Assembly (NCBI RefSeq): GCF_022690765.1
Contig: NZ_JALCZA010000032.1
Location: 1 to 54,027, forward strand
DNA: 54,027 nucleotides
Direction of reading: 5' to 3'
Source: Anaeromyxobacter oryzisoli
GTDB lineage: Bacteria > Myxococcota > Myxococcia > Myxococcales > Anaeromyxobacteraceae
Shown here: positions 10,214-18,453 of the stretch, one piece after another
Layout: the number at the start of each line of letters is the position of its first letter
How positions within the stretch are numbered: the first letter of the stretch is position 1
Position numbers and translations under genes: made by a program
Notes under the pieces: model-generated
The model's database searches: none
Told to the model about the DNA's origin: nothing
Seen by the model: the letters and a program-made list of their open reading frames with translations, nothing else

Positions 10214-10258
10214 TGGACTCAACCGGTCCAGTTATAACCAGGCTTGCGCGCTTGTCAT
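10214..10258 (-). promoter_or_regulatory. Candidate suf operon promoter with operator-like dyad
   Basis: On the minus strand ATGACA (10258-10253) lies 16 bases before TATAAC (10236-10231), a good sigma70-type pair in a region where AT-rich hexamers are rare. Just downstream of the -10, top-strand TGGAC (10214-10218) and GTCCA (10226-10230) form an inverted repeat with a 7-base spacer, overlapping the expected transcription start. GTTATAAC at the -10 is itself an 8-base palindrome. This would suit an Rrf2 dimer repressing the operon. The leader to the first start codon would be about 90 bases. The promoter is predicted only. Confidence 0.55.
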
Positions 10259-10284
10259 GCCGAAGCGCACCCGGTGAGAGCACT

Positions 10285-10848
10285 TCAGGGTGCAGACGCT
10301 TCGTACTCTCGGCGGTGGAGCGGCCCCTCGATAGTACTCCCGTCACGCTCGATGTAGAGATGATCCGCCACCAGCGTCACGGTGGCGCGAATTCTCCTGT
10401 CATCACGCGCCGCGAGCGAAGCGAGGAGCGCCGGGTCCGGCGCGGCCAGCTCCACGCTTTCCAGGCGATCCAGCGAGGCCTCCCTCGCCTCCTCGAGGAA
10501 GCCGTCCATCTTCCGCGGCGACTCGAAGAGGACCGCCACCCGGGCGCCCGCGTTCCGGGCGACGTCCCGGGCGACGCGCGCCGGCTCCGGCCTCCCGACC
10601 CGGACGAGGAGCGACGGGGTGCCGTCGAGCCGGGCGGCCACCACGTCGGCGGCGTCCGGCACGCAGAGCCCAGGGCCGAACTCGATGTGCTCCTCCCACT
10701 GCCACAGCAGGGCGAGCACCCGGAGCCAGAGCCGCTCCATCGTCTCGGACGGGTGGCGGGCCACCTTGAGGGTGAGCGCCCGATCGATCCCGCGATCGAC
10801 GTGCGAGAGCTGGAGGTCGAGGTGGTACAGCGTCGAGGGCAGCGCCAT
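10285..10848 (-). CDS. yaeQ: YaeQ family protein
   Basis: 187 residues, close to the 181 of E. coli YaeQ. Family motifs are clear: MALPSTLYHLDLQLSHVDRG, HPSETMERLWLRVLALL, WEEHIEFGPGLCVPDAADVV and VRVGRPEPARVARDVARN. The fold is a PD-(D/E)XK nuclease-like alpha/beta core; the function is not settled, although early work connected it to suppression of RfaH loss. The ATG at 10848 matches the conserved start; longer readings add Arg-rich low-complexity sequence. It lies upstream of the suf promoter, same strand, and is divergent from the beta-barrel gene at 11022. Confidence 0.93.
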   Translation of the reverse strand: MALPSTLYHLDLQLSHVDRGIDRALTLKVARHPSETMERLWLRVLALLWQWEEHIEFGPGLCVPDAADVVAARLDGTPSLLVRVGRPEPARVARDVARNAGARVAVLFESPRKMDGFLEEAREASLDRLESVELAAPDPALLASLAARDDRRIRATVTLVADHLYIERDGSTIEGPLHRREYEASAP

Positions 10849-11021
10849 GGCGCAGAGATCGCCGAAATCCCGGGACAAAGCCAGCGCCGCCCCGTCGTCC
10901 GCCTGCCGCTCGCGCACTTCTCTCGGTCGGGCCCGAGTGCGCTGCCGCGTCACACGGCCCCCCGATGGCACTCCCTCCGGGCGAGCGGGTATCCTCCTTG
11001 TCGCACCCTGTTGGAGGTTCG

Positions 11022-11615
11022 ATGCGCCCGCTGGTCCTCGTCGTCCTGCTCGCCGCCTCGCCGCTCGCCCGTGCCGAGGAGCCGACCGCCGCTGCACCCG
11101 CCCCGTCATCCTCGACCGGCTCGCGCTTCGGGCTCCAGCTCGAGGGGGGCCTCCCGGAGGGGCTCGCGGTGGCGCTCACCTTCCGCCCCGTCACCGCGGT
11201 GCGGCTCTTCGCGGGGCCGGCGTGGAACTACGTGTCCTTCGGCGGGCAGATCGGCGCGACGGTCGTGCCGTTTCGCTGGGCGATCACCCCCACCCTCTCC
11301 GCGGAGGTCGGGCACTACTTCCACGCCGACCTCGCCCGGTTCGTGAACGCGGGATCGGGAGCGCCGGCGGAGGTCGAGCCGCTCCTGAAGGACGTCTCGT
11401 ACGACTACGCGGCGGCGCACCTCGGGCTCGAGGTCGGCTCGCAGCGCGGCCTCGCCTTCTTCGCCCGCGCCGGGCTCGCCTACGTCCGCATGGTCGCCCA
11501 CGGCCGGACCGATCCCACCAGCGCCGGCGGCTCGGGCGCCCAGGTCACCTTCGCCGATCCCCGCCTGACCGCGACGATCCCGTCCGTGAAGCTCGGGCTG
11601 CAGTACGCGTTCTAG
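11022..11615 (+). CDS. Outer-membrane beta-barrel protein, unknown
   Basis: 197 residues. Start MRPLVLVVLLAASPLARAEE is a clear signal peptide. After a short Ala/Pro/Ser linker the rest shows the alternating pattern of amphipathic strands (FGLQLEGGL, AVALTFRPV, VRLFAGPAWNYVSFGG, RWAITPTLSAEVGHYF, AHLGLEVGS, LAFFARAGLAYVRM) and ends with SVKLGLQYAF, a typical C-terminal Phe strand for BAM insertion. About eight strands are likely. A GGAGG site lies 6 bases before the ATG. The lipoprotein gene follows 11 bases downstream, so the two are probably co-transcribed. No specific family recognised. Confidence 0.75.
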   Translation: MRPLVLVVLLAASPLARAEEPTAAAPAPSSSTGSRFGLQLEGGLPEGLAVALTFRPVTAVRLFAGPAWNYVSFGGQIGATVVPFRWAITPTLSAEVGHYFHADLARFVNAGSGAPAEVEPLLKDVSYDYAAAHLGLEVGSQRGLAFFARAGLAYVRMVAHGRTDPTSAGGSGAQVTFADPRLTATIPSVKLGLQYAF

Positions 11616-11626
11616 GGGCCGTCGCC

Positions 11627-12208
11627 ATGCGCAAGCACCTCCTCGCCGCGGTCCTCCTCGCCCTGCTCGCCGGCTGCGGCGGCCCGCTCCTGTTCGCCGA
11701 CCTGACCATCCCGGAGCTCGCGGTCACGCTCCCGCAGCAGGCCTTCCCCGGCATGGCCGCGGACCCGAGCCGGTGGTGCGCGGGCCAGCCGGACTGCGTC
11801 ACGACGGACCTCACCTACGACCTCGGCGAGCAGGTGAGCGTCCTCACGCGCCCCGACGTGCAGTACGAGCTCCGGCTCACCACCCTCGCCATCGCGCTCG
11901 ACGCGGCGAGCGCCGGCACCGATCTGCGCGGGGTGAAGTCCGCGTCCGTCGAGGTGTTCCCGCCCGACGGGTCGGCGCCGGTCGTGGTGGCGAGCTACAC
12001 CCGCGCCGCGTCGGACACGGCGACGCCGACGTCGCTCGCGGTCTCGGGCGACTCGACCCTCGACCTCTCGCCCTTCGTCCAGGCGGGCCAGCTCCACGCC
12101 CGCGTCTCGGTGAGCTACGACGCGCCCACGCCCCCCTTCACCGCGGACGTCCGCGCCACCTTCTACCTGAAGGTGAAGCTCGACTACGGGAAGACGCTCG
12201 GGCTGTAG
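11627..12208 (+). CDS. Lipoprotein, unknown
   Basis: 193 residues. The N-terminus MRKHLLAAVLLALLAGCGG carries a lipobox (LLAGC), so the mature protein would be lipidated at Cys17. The residue after Cys is Gly, giving no inner-membrane retention signal, and outer-membrane placement is likely. The mature domain is mostly beta: YDLGEQVSVLTRPDVQYELRL, SVEVFPPDGSAP, LHARVSVSYDAP, RATFYLKVKLDYGK. One Cys pair (WCAGQPDC) may form a disulfide. No domain recognised. The gene directly follows the beta-barrel gene, which suggests a shared envelope role. Confidence 0.75.
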   Translation: MRKHLLAAVLLALLAGCGGPLLFADLTIPELAVTLPQQAFPGMAADPSRWCAGQPDCVTTDLTYDLGEQVSVLTRPDVQYELRLTTLAIALDAASAGTDLRGVKSASVEVFPPDGSAPVVVASYTRAASDTATPTSLAVSGDSTLDLSPFVQAGQLHARVSVSYDAPTPPFTADVRATFYLKVKLDYGKTLGL

Positions 12209-12283
12209 GCGCGGCTCCGCCCCCCGGCGCCCGGTCGCGACGCCGATCGCCCGCGGCGCGGCCCTCGCGGGGATCGCGCTCGT

Positions 12284-14056
12284 TCACGCTGCGTCGCGCA
12301 CCAGCTTGAGCAGCTCGGCGCCGTACGCGTCCGCCTTCTTCGGGCCGACGCCCTTCACCTCGAGCAGCGCGTCCTCGCTCGCCGGCCGAACGCGCGCGAT
12401 CTCGGCGAGGGTCGCGTCGGAGAACACCACGTACGCCGGGACGCCGCGCGACCGCGCCTCGCCCGCGCGCCAGGCGCGGAGCGCCTCGAAGAGCGCCAGA
12501 TCGGCCTCCGCCGCCTCGGACCCGCCGTCGTCGCCGCGGCGGTCCGGCCGGGCGCGCCGCCGCCGCCCGCCCCCCGCCGCGCGCGCGGCCGCCAGCGCCG
12601 TCGCGAGCACGTCCTCCCCCGTGCAGAGATCGCAGGCGTCGCCGCACGGGTCCACCACCTCGCCGAAGTGGCCGACCAGCCGCTCGTGGCGGCACCCGCC
12701 GTCGTCGGCGAACCGGTACATCGCCCGGACCTGCCGGCGCTGCGCCTCCGCCACGGCGGCGTCGGCGTCGTCGAGCATCCGCTCCCAGCTCATCACGTCC
12801 GCCCACGAGTACAGGAGCACGCAGGTGCTCGGATTGCCGTCGCGGCCGGCGCGGCCGATCTCCTGGTAGTAGGCCTCGACCGAGCGCGGCAGGTCGCGGT
12901 GGATCACGAACCGGATGTCCGGCTTGTCGATGCCCATCCCGAAGGCGACCGTCGCCACGACCACGTCGATCGTCCCGGCCTGGAACGCGTCCTGGACCCG
13001 CGCGCGGACCTCGGGCTCGAGCCCGGCGTGGTACGCCTCCGCGCGGATCCCGTGCGACGCGAGCAGCTCCGCGGTCTCCTCCACCGACTTCCGGGAGAGG
13101 GCGTACACGATGCCCGCCTGGCCCTGGCGCGCGCGGACGAGCCCGAGCAGCGCGTCGCGGGTCCGCACCCCCTCGCCCTTCTTCACCGCGTGGATGTGGA
13201 GGTTCTTGCGGAGGAACGAGCCGCGGACGACCAGGGGATCGGCCATCCCGAGCTGCCGGGCGATGTCGCGGGTCACCTCGGGCGTCGCGGTCGCCGTGAG
13301 CGCGAGCACCGGCGCGTGGAAGCGGGCCTTGAGCCCGGCGAGGTTCCGGTAGGCGGGGCGGAAGTCGTGGCCCCAGTGGCTGATGCAGTGGGCCTCGTCC
13401 ACCGCGATGAGGGAGAGCCGGATCCCCTCGAGCGCCTCCCCGACGGAGGCCTCGAGCCCCTCGGGCGCGGCGTAGAGCAGCTCGATCTCCCCGCGGCGCA
13501 GCGCGCGGACCCGCTCCCGGCGCTCCTCGGGGGAGACGCTCGAGTTGAGGAACGTCGCGCGGAGCCCCACCCGCGCCATCGCGTCCACCTGGTCCTTCAT
13601 GAGCGCGATGAGCGGGGAGACGACGAGCGTCGTCCCGCCCAGGACCCGGGCCGGGATCTGGTAGGTGAGCGACTTGCCCGCGCCGGTGGGCATCACCCCG
13701 AGGCAGTCGCGGCCGGAGAGGACCGCCGAGACGATCTCCCCCTGCCCTGGCCGGAACCCAGCGTGGCCGAAGACCTCGCGGAGGACGCGCCGGGCCTCGC
13801 CGATGGCGGGCGGCGCCGGCCGGGAGAGCGCGTCGGCGACGACGCGGAGCCGCTCGACCACCGCCGGTCCGAAGAGGCTCGGCGCCTCGCGCCAGCGCGC
13901 CCGGAGCGCGTCGAGCCGCGCGAGGCAGGTGGTGCGGAGCGCGGCGTCCGCGGGATCGCCGGCGCGCCACGCGGCGGCGAGGTCCTGCACCTCGGCCTCG
14001 ACGGCGCGCGACGCGGGATCCAGGGTGGCGGGGCGGGGCGGCACGGCGCGGCGCAC
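12284..14056 (-). CDS. recQ: RecQ-type ATP-dependent DNA helicase with HRDC domain
   Basis: 590 residues. An unusual N-terminal region of about 90 residues precedes the Q-motif (FGHAGFRPGQ, 96-105). Helicase motifs follow: Walker A MPTGAGKS, VSPLIALMKDQV, DEAHCISHWGHDFRPAY, TATATPEV, VATVAFGMGIDKPDIRFVIH and QEIGRAGRDG. A zinc module follows (CRHERLVGHFGE then CGDACDLC). After it there is only an Arg/Gly-rich linker before an HRDC domain (about 515-590), so the winged-helix part of the RQC region, important for duplex unwinding in E. coli RecQ, seems absent. It acts in DNA repair and recombination. It is convergent with the lipoprotein gene at 12208. Confidence 0.93.
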   Translation of the reverse strand: MRRAVPPRPATLDPASRAVEAEVQDLAAAWRAGDPADAALRTTCLARLDALRARWREAPSLFGPAVVERLRVVADALSRPAPPAIGEARRVLREVFGHAGFRPGQGEIVSAVLSGRDCLGVMPTGAGKSLTYQIPARVLGGTTLVVSPLIALMKDQVDAMARVGLRATFLNSSVSPEERRERVRALRRGEIELLYAAPEGLEASVGEALEGIRLSLIAVDEAHCISHWGHDFRPAYRNLAGLKARFHAPVLALTATATPEVTRDIARQLGMADPLVVRGSFLRKNLHIHAVKKGEGVRTRDALLGLVRARQGQAGIVYALSRKSVEETAELLASHGIRAEAYHAGLEPEVRARVQDAFQAGTIDVVVATVAFGMGIDKPDIRFVIHRDLPRSVEAYYQEIGRAGRDGNPSTCVLLYSWADVMSWERMLDDADAAVAEAQRRQVRAMYRFADDGGCRHERLVGHFGEVVDPCGDACDLCTGEDVLATALAAARAAGGGRRRRARPDRRGDDGGSEAAEADLALFEALRAWRAGEARSRGVPAYVVFSDATLAEIARVRPASEDALLEVKGVGPKKADAYGAELLKLVRDAA

Positions 14057-14114
14057 TGTAGCACCGCCGGCCGTCGCCGAGACGCGCGGCCCCGCGCCCC
14101 CGCGACGACGAAAA

Positions 14115-14150
14115 AAGAAAGGCGGGGCGACCGTCTCCGGCCGCCCCGCC
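14115..14150 (-). terminator. Intrinsic terminator for the 14179 lipoprotein gene
   Basis: GGCGGGGCG (14121-14129) pairs with CGCCCCGCC (14142-14150) around a 12-base loop. Reading the minus strand, the stem is followed by CTTTCTTTTTT, a U-rich tract that stands out sharply in this GC-rich sequence. It lies 29 bases after the stop of the minus-strand lipoprotein gene and upstream of recQ, so it separates the two transcripts. Confidence 0.85.
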
Positions 14151-14178
14151 TCCGAGACCTACGCTCGACGGGACCGCG

Positions 14179-14946
14179 TCACTTCTTCGAGAGCTTCGCG
14201 TCCTCGACGATGACCGGGTACTTGTAGCCCGCGCCGAAGTCCTTCTCCGTGCGGACGGTGCCCTTGGCGACCACCACGTCACCGACCGCGACGGTGTCCG
14301 AGGTCGTGATCGTGAGGTCGTTGTCCTTCGCGTCGGCGTTGCCGCTGCCGTCGCGCAGGTGCACCCAGTTCTTGCCCATGATCTCGGCGTTGAACTTCAC
14401 GACCTTGCCGCGGATCGTGACCGGCTTCTCCTTGAGCGCGCCGGCCTGGGCGTAGACCTCGGCGACGGTGCGGGCGTCCGCGCCGCTCGCCTTGTCCACC
14501 TTCACGTCGCCCACCTCGGCGGGACCGGCGGCGGCGGCGGCGTGCTGCGCGGCCATGTTCACGGGCGCGCCGTTCCCGGCGCCCATCATCCCCATCCCCG
14601 CGGCCTCGGCGGCGCCGCCGAGCGTGCCGAAGTAGACGAGGTCGAACTTGCGGTTCAGGGTCTTCGACTCGAAGTTGGGCATCGGGGTCGGGCCCTTGAC
14701 GGCGACCTCCGCCCCGTTGGCGACGTCGGTCTTCTCGACGGCGGCCCAGACTTCACCCTTGTCGGTGCTGAGCTTCAGGTAGCTGTAGGGCGGCGCATCG
14801 ATCCGCTCGAGCACCTTCCCCTTGATGGCGGGCGAGGCCGCCGGGGACCCCGTATCCTGCTGCGCCGGCTGCTGCGGAGCGGACTCGGGCTTCTTGCAGC
14901 CCGCCACGGCCAGCGAAACGAGCAGGACGACGGACAGACGACGCAT
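14179..14946 (-). CDS. OB-fold nucleotide-binding-like lipoprotein (NrfJ-like)
   Basis: 255 residues. MRRLSVVLLVSLAVAGCKK is a lipoprotein signal with Cys17. Two related beta-rich segments follow: one at about 45-115 (GKVLERIDAPPYSYLKLSTDKGEVWAAV, TLNRKFDLVYFGTL) and one at about 165-255 (TIRGKVVKFNAEIMGKNWVHLRDGSG, VAVGDVVVAKGTVRTEKDFGAGYKYPVIVEDA). The wording WVHLRDGSG and the beta layout match OB-fold proteins annotated as nucleotide-binding or NrfJ-related; the real ligand is unknown. A Met/Gly/Ala-rich linker (GMGMMGAGNG) joins the halves. The monocistronic unit ends at the terminator near 14120. Confidence 0.7.
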   Translation of the reverse strand: MRRLSVVLLVSLAVAGCKKPESAPQQPAQQDTGSPAASPAIKGKVLERIDAPPYSYLKLSTDKGEVWAAVEKTDVANGAEVAVKGPTPMPNFESKTLNRKFDLVYFGTLGGAAEAAGMGMMGAGNGAPVNMAAQHAAAAAGPAEVGDVKVDKASGADARTVAEVYAQAGALKEKPVTIRGKVVKFNAEIMGKNWVHLRDGSGNADAKDNDLTITTSDTVAVGDVVVAKGTVRTEKDFGAGYKYPVIVEDAKLSKK

Positions 14947-15136
14947 GTGGACTGACCTCCGTGGAGCGCGGGTATCGCGTGACCCTCTGACCCGAGGGTG
15001 ACGCAGCATAAACCGTTGCCGGACCGATTTCGATGCCGAAAAACACGCGGGTCGAGCGGTGCCGCGCCGCGGCATCGGGCGCTCGCCCGGACGGCCACCG
15101 CGCCGACGCGGTGGGTCGCGGGCGCGCCGGGGCCCG

Positions 15137-15898
15137 TCAACCGCGCAGCCGGTACCCGGACCGGAGCATCGCGTAGGCGGATCCGACCGCGATCGCGGCC
15201 AGCCCCGCCACGAGGGTGGGGCCCGCCCACGGCGACGCGTCCGAGATCCCGAGCAGCCCGAAGCGCACACCGTCCACCATGTAGAAGACGGGGTTCAGCA
15301 GCGTGAGCCGCCGCAGGGCCGGGGGCAGCATCGAGATCGAGTAGAAGACGCCGCCCAGGAACGTGAGCGGCGTGATGAAGAATGTGGGGAAAAAGTTCAC
15401 CTGCTCGAAGCTCGACGCCCAGATCGCGGTCATGAGCCCGAGCGCCGCGAAGGCCACGGCCACCAGGGCGAGCAGCGCGACGGCGAGCAGCGGGTGCGCC
15501 AGGGTGAACCCGCCGAACGCCCCGGCGACGAGCCACATGATCGAGCCGACCAGGAGGCCGCGGAGCGCCGCCGCGCCGAGGAAGCCCGCCAGGATCTCGC
15601 CGTAGGACAGCGGCGACACGAGCAGGTCCACCACCGTACCCTGGAGCTTCATCACGAACAGCGAGGAGGCGCTGTTGAGGTAGGAGTTCGTCACGACCCC
15701 GAGCGTCACGAGCCCCGGGACGATGAACTTCGCGTACGGGATCCCCTCGATCTCGCGCAGGCGCGCGCCGAGCGAGTACCCGAAGACCACGAAGTAGAGC
15801 GTGGTCGTGACGAGCGGGGAGAGCAGCGTCTGCCCCGGCACGCGCAGGAAGCGCCGGACCTCCTTCGAGAGGAGCGTGCGCAGCCCGAGGCTGATCAC
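15137..15898 (-). CDS. ABC-2 type exporter permease
   Basis: 253 residues with six predicted membrane helices (for example LVTTTLYFVVFGYSLG, FIVPGLVTLGVVTNSYL, LLVGSIMWLVAGAFGGF, LAVALLALVAVAFAALGLM, TFFITPLTFLGGVFYSI and a C-terminal helix). The ABC-2 permease signature is LTFLGGVFYSISMLPPALRRLTLLNPVFYMVDGVR in shortened form at about 180-215. It forms an exporter with the ATPase upstream; the GTG start at 15898 overlaps the ATPase stop as GTGA. The cargo cannot be read from sequence. Confidence 0.92.
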   Translation of the reverse strand: MISLGLRTLLSKEVRRFLRVPGQTLLSPLVTTTLYFVVFGYSLGARLREIEGIPYAKFIVPGLVTLGVVTNSYLNSASSLFVMKLQGTVVDLLVSPLSYGEILAGFLGAAALRGLLVGSIMWLVAGAFGGFTLAHPLLAVALLALVAVAFAALGLMTAIWASSFEQVNFFPTFFITPLTFLGGVFYSISMLPPALRRLTLLNPVFYMVDGVRFGLLGISDASPWAGPTLVAGLAAIAVGSAYAMLRSGYRLRG

Positions 15899-16875
15899 GG
15901 CCGCCCCCCGGCGCCCGGGCCGCCGGCCGCCGCCCGCGCGGCCGCCCCGGCGCCCGCCGGCGCGTGCCCCTCGGCGAGGAGTTGCACGAACACGTCCTCG
16001 AGCGTCGTCCGCCGGGTCTCCACGTCCTTCGGCGGGAGCCCCGCGGCGGCGGCCGCGGCGAGGACCGCGCCGAAGGTCGCGTCCCCGGTCGCCTCGACCA
16101 CGATCGCGCCGCCCCCCTCGTCGAGGCGCGCGCCGAGCCGCACCAGCTCCGGGGGGAGCGCCGCGACGGGGCCGGACAGGACCAGGCGGAGCAGCTTGGC
16201 CCCGTGCCGCCGCAGGAGCGCCTCCTTCTCCTCGACGACGAGGAGCCGCCCGCGGTCGATCACGCCGATCCGGTCGGCCAGCTCCTCCGCCTCCTCGAGG
16301 TAGTGCGTGGTGAGGACGATGGTCGTGCCGCGATCCCGGAGCGTCCGAACGTAGCTCCACAGCGAGCGGCGGAGCTCGACGTCCACCCCGGCGGTCGGCT
16401 CGTCGAGGAACAGGACCTTGGGCTCGTGCACCAGGGCCTTGCCGATGAGGAGGCGCCGCTTCATCCCGCCCGAGAGGGCGCGGCTGCCGGTGTGGCGCTT
16501 GTCGAGGAGATCGAGCGCGGTGAGGAGCTCGAGGAGCCGCTCCTCCGCGAGGCGCACCCCGAAGTACCCGGCCTGGAACCGCAGCGCCTCCTCCACCGAG
16601 AAGAAGGGGTCGAAGTTGATCTCCTGCGGCACGAGGCCGATGGCGCGCCGGGTGTCCCGGTAGTCGCGCACCACGTCCTTGCCGAGCACGCGCACGGTGC
16701 CGGTGGTGGCCCGGAGGAGCCCGGCCACGATCGAGATGAGCGTGGTCTTCCCGGCGCCGTTCGGGCCGAGCAGCGCGAAGATCTCCCCGGCGCGGATCTC
16801 GAGATCGACCGGGCCGAGCGCGGCGAAGGTGCCGAAGGTCTTGGAGACCCGGTGGATCTCGACGACGGAGGCCAT
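15895..16875 (-). CDS. ABC exporter ATP-binding protein
   Basis: 326 residues of the DrrA/CcmA-like class: Walker A GPNGAGKTT, Q-loop GLVPQEINFDPF, signature ALSGGMKRRLLIGKAL, Walker B VLFLDEPTAGVDVELR, switch His TTHYLEEAEEL. After the roughly 215-residue core comes the regulatory C-terminal domain (LRLVLSGPVAALPPEL, DVETRRTTLEDVFVQLL) and then an Ala/Gly/Pro-rich tail. The start at 16875 gives MASVVEIHRVSKTFG. It pairs with the ABC-2 permease and is divergent from the TolC-like gene at 17120. Confidence 0.94.
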   Translation of the reverse strand: MASVVEIHRVSKTFGTFAALGPVDLEIRAGEIFALLGPNGAGKTTLISIVAGLLRATTGTVRVLGKDVVRDYRDTRRAIGLVPQEINFDPFFSVEEALRFQAGYFGVRLAEERLLELLTALDLLDKRHTGSRALSGGMKRRLLIGKALVHEPKVLFLDEPTAGVDVELRRSLWSYVRTLRDRGTTIVLTTHYLEEAEELADRIGVIDRGRLLVVEEKEALLRRHGAKLLRLVLSGPVAALPPELVRLGARLDEGGGAIVVEATGDATFGAVLAAAAAAGLPPKDVETRRTTLEDVFVQLLAEGHAPAGAGAAARAAAGGPGAGGRP

Positions 16876-17119
16876 GGGCCCCCGGAATCTACCCCGTAAC
16901 CGCGCCGCGCGCGCCTGGCGCGCGGCGTCCTGGCCGTCTCCCGGCCGGGGTCCGCCGGCGAGACGCCCGTAAGGAGATCCGACGGGTGCGCCGAGCGTCC
17001 GAACGCGCCGCGCGAGCGCCCCAAGGCCGATCGCGAGGTTCCGGCGAAGATCCGCTTCGGCACCGCTCTTGCTCCCGGGAGCCCCGCGCGGCGTGCGTCC
17101 GCGCGGAGGAGTACGGATC

Positions 17120-18424
17120 GTGAATGCCCTGCTCGGCGCCGCCCTCGCACTCGCCCTCGGCCAGGCCGCGCCTCCGCCCCCGGCGCCGCCCTCCGCGCCG
17201 CCGGAGCTCACCCTCGACGCGGCGCTCGCCGAGCTCGATCGGCAGAGCCTCACCCTCGCCCAGGCGCGCAGCCGGGCGGACGAGGCGCGCGGGGTCGCCC
17301 GGCAGGCGTCGTCCGCCCTCCTGCCGACGCTCACCGCCCAGGGCTCCTACGTCCTGAACAACGCCGCGGCGGAGGTCTCCCCGCCGGGGATGGGCCCGAT
17401 CGTCATCCAGCCGAAGCACGCCCTCACCGCGACGGGCACCGCCCGCGTCCCGCTCGTCGTGCCGAACGCCTGGTACGACGTCGCGCAGGCGCGCGACTCG
17501 GCCCGCGCGGCCGAGGCGAGCGTGGCGGCGACGCGGCTCGCGGTCCGGACGGGGTTCACCCAGTCGGCCCACGGCGCGGCGGCCGCCGAGGAGGTGGTGG
17601 CCGCGTCCGAGCGGGCGGTCGAGAGCGCGGCGGAGCTCGCGCGGAGCGCCGAGCGGCGCGTCGCCGCGGGCACGGCGGCGCCGCTCGACGTGCTGAGGGC
17701 GCGGACCGAGCTCGTGCGGCGCCAGAGCGACCTCGCCCGCGCCCGCGCCGATCTCGACGGCGCGCGGCTCGCCCTCGGCGTCCTCCTCGGCCGCGAGGGG
17801 CCGGTGCGGGTGCGCGTCCCCGAGGTCGGGCCGGAGCCGATCCCGGAGCAGGCAGCCCCGCGCGGCGCCCTCGCCGCCCAGGCCCTCGAGCGCCGGCCCG
17901 AGCTCTCGGCCGAGCGCGCCCGGGCGGAGGCGGCGGAGCAGGGCGTGCGGTCGGCGTGGGCGCGCCTCGCGCCGCAGCTCTCCGCCTCCGGGTCGGCCTT
18001 CGCGTCCGACGCGCCCTACCCGACCGGCGAGAAGCAGGGCTGGCGCGCCACCCTGGACCTCACCTGGACGCTGTACGACGGCGGCTATCGCTACGGGAAG
18101 CGCGACCAGGCCGAGGCGCAGGCCGCCGGCGCGCGCGCGGCGGAGGAGGCGCAGCGGCTCGCCATCCTGCAGGAGGTCCAGGACGGGCTCCGCGAGGTGG
18201 AGGTCTCCGGGGAGCGGCTCCGGCTGGCGACGGCCCAGCGGCAGCTCGCGGCGGACGCGGCCGCCTCCGCGCGCCGGAGCTTCGAGGCGGGGGTCGCCTC
18301 CAGCCTCGACGTCATCGACGCGAATGACCGCCTCTACGCGGCGGACACCGGGCTCGCCGACGCGCGGGCCCGCCTCGCGCAGGCCCGCCTCGCCCTCGAG
18401 CGTGCCGTGGGGGTCGAGCGGTAG
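17120..18424 (+). CDS. TolC-family outer-membrane efflux protein
   Basis: 434 residues from a GTG at 17120 with a GGAGGA site 7 bases upstream. The N-terminus VNALLGAALALALGQA is a short signal peptide. Two TolC repeats are seen: one beginning LTLDAALAELDRQSLTLAQARSRADEARG with a beta strand LTAQGSYVLNN, and one beginning RRPELSAERARAEAAEQGVRSAWARLAPQL with a strand WRATLDLTWTLYDGGYRYG. Long coiled helices rich in Ala/Arg/Glu lie between, and the conserved SLDVIDANDRLY precedes the C-terminus. It forms the trimeric exit duct of a type I or tripartite exporter. No periplasmic adaptor is adjacent; the nearest candidate partner is the divergent ABC-2 exporter. Confidence 0.92.
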   Translation: MNALLGAALALALGQAAPPPPAPPSAPPELTLDAALAELDRQSLTLAQARSRADEARGVARQASSALLPTLTAQGSYVLNNAAAEVSPPGMGPIVIQPKHALTATGTARVPLVVPNAWYDVAQARDSARAAEASVAATRLAVRTGFTQSAHGAAAAEEVVAASERAVESAAELARSAERRVAAGTAAPLDVLRARTELVRRQSDLARARADLDGARLALGVLLGREGPVRVRVPEVGPEPIPEQAAPRGALAAQALERRPELSAERARAEAAEQGVRSAWARLAPQLSASGSAFASDAPYPTGEKQGWRATLDLTWTLYDGGYRYGKRDQAEAQAAGARAAEEAQRLAILQEVQDGLREVEVSGERLRLATAQRQLAADAAASARRSFEAGVASSLDVIDANDRLYAADTGLADARARLAQARLALERAVGVER

Positions 18425-18453
18425 GCGTGCTGCGCGCGCGGGGGAACCGGCGT

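Noticed and set aside
16903-16927. GC-only palindrome between the ABC exporter and TolC genes as an operator
   Set aside because: CGCG-rich self-complementary runs occur often by chance at this composition; it has no AT contrast and no second copy nearby.
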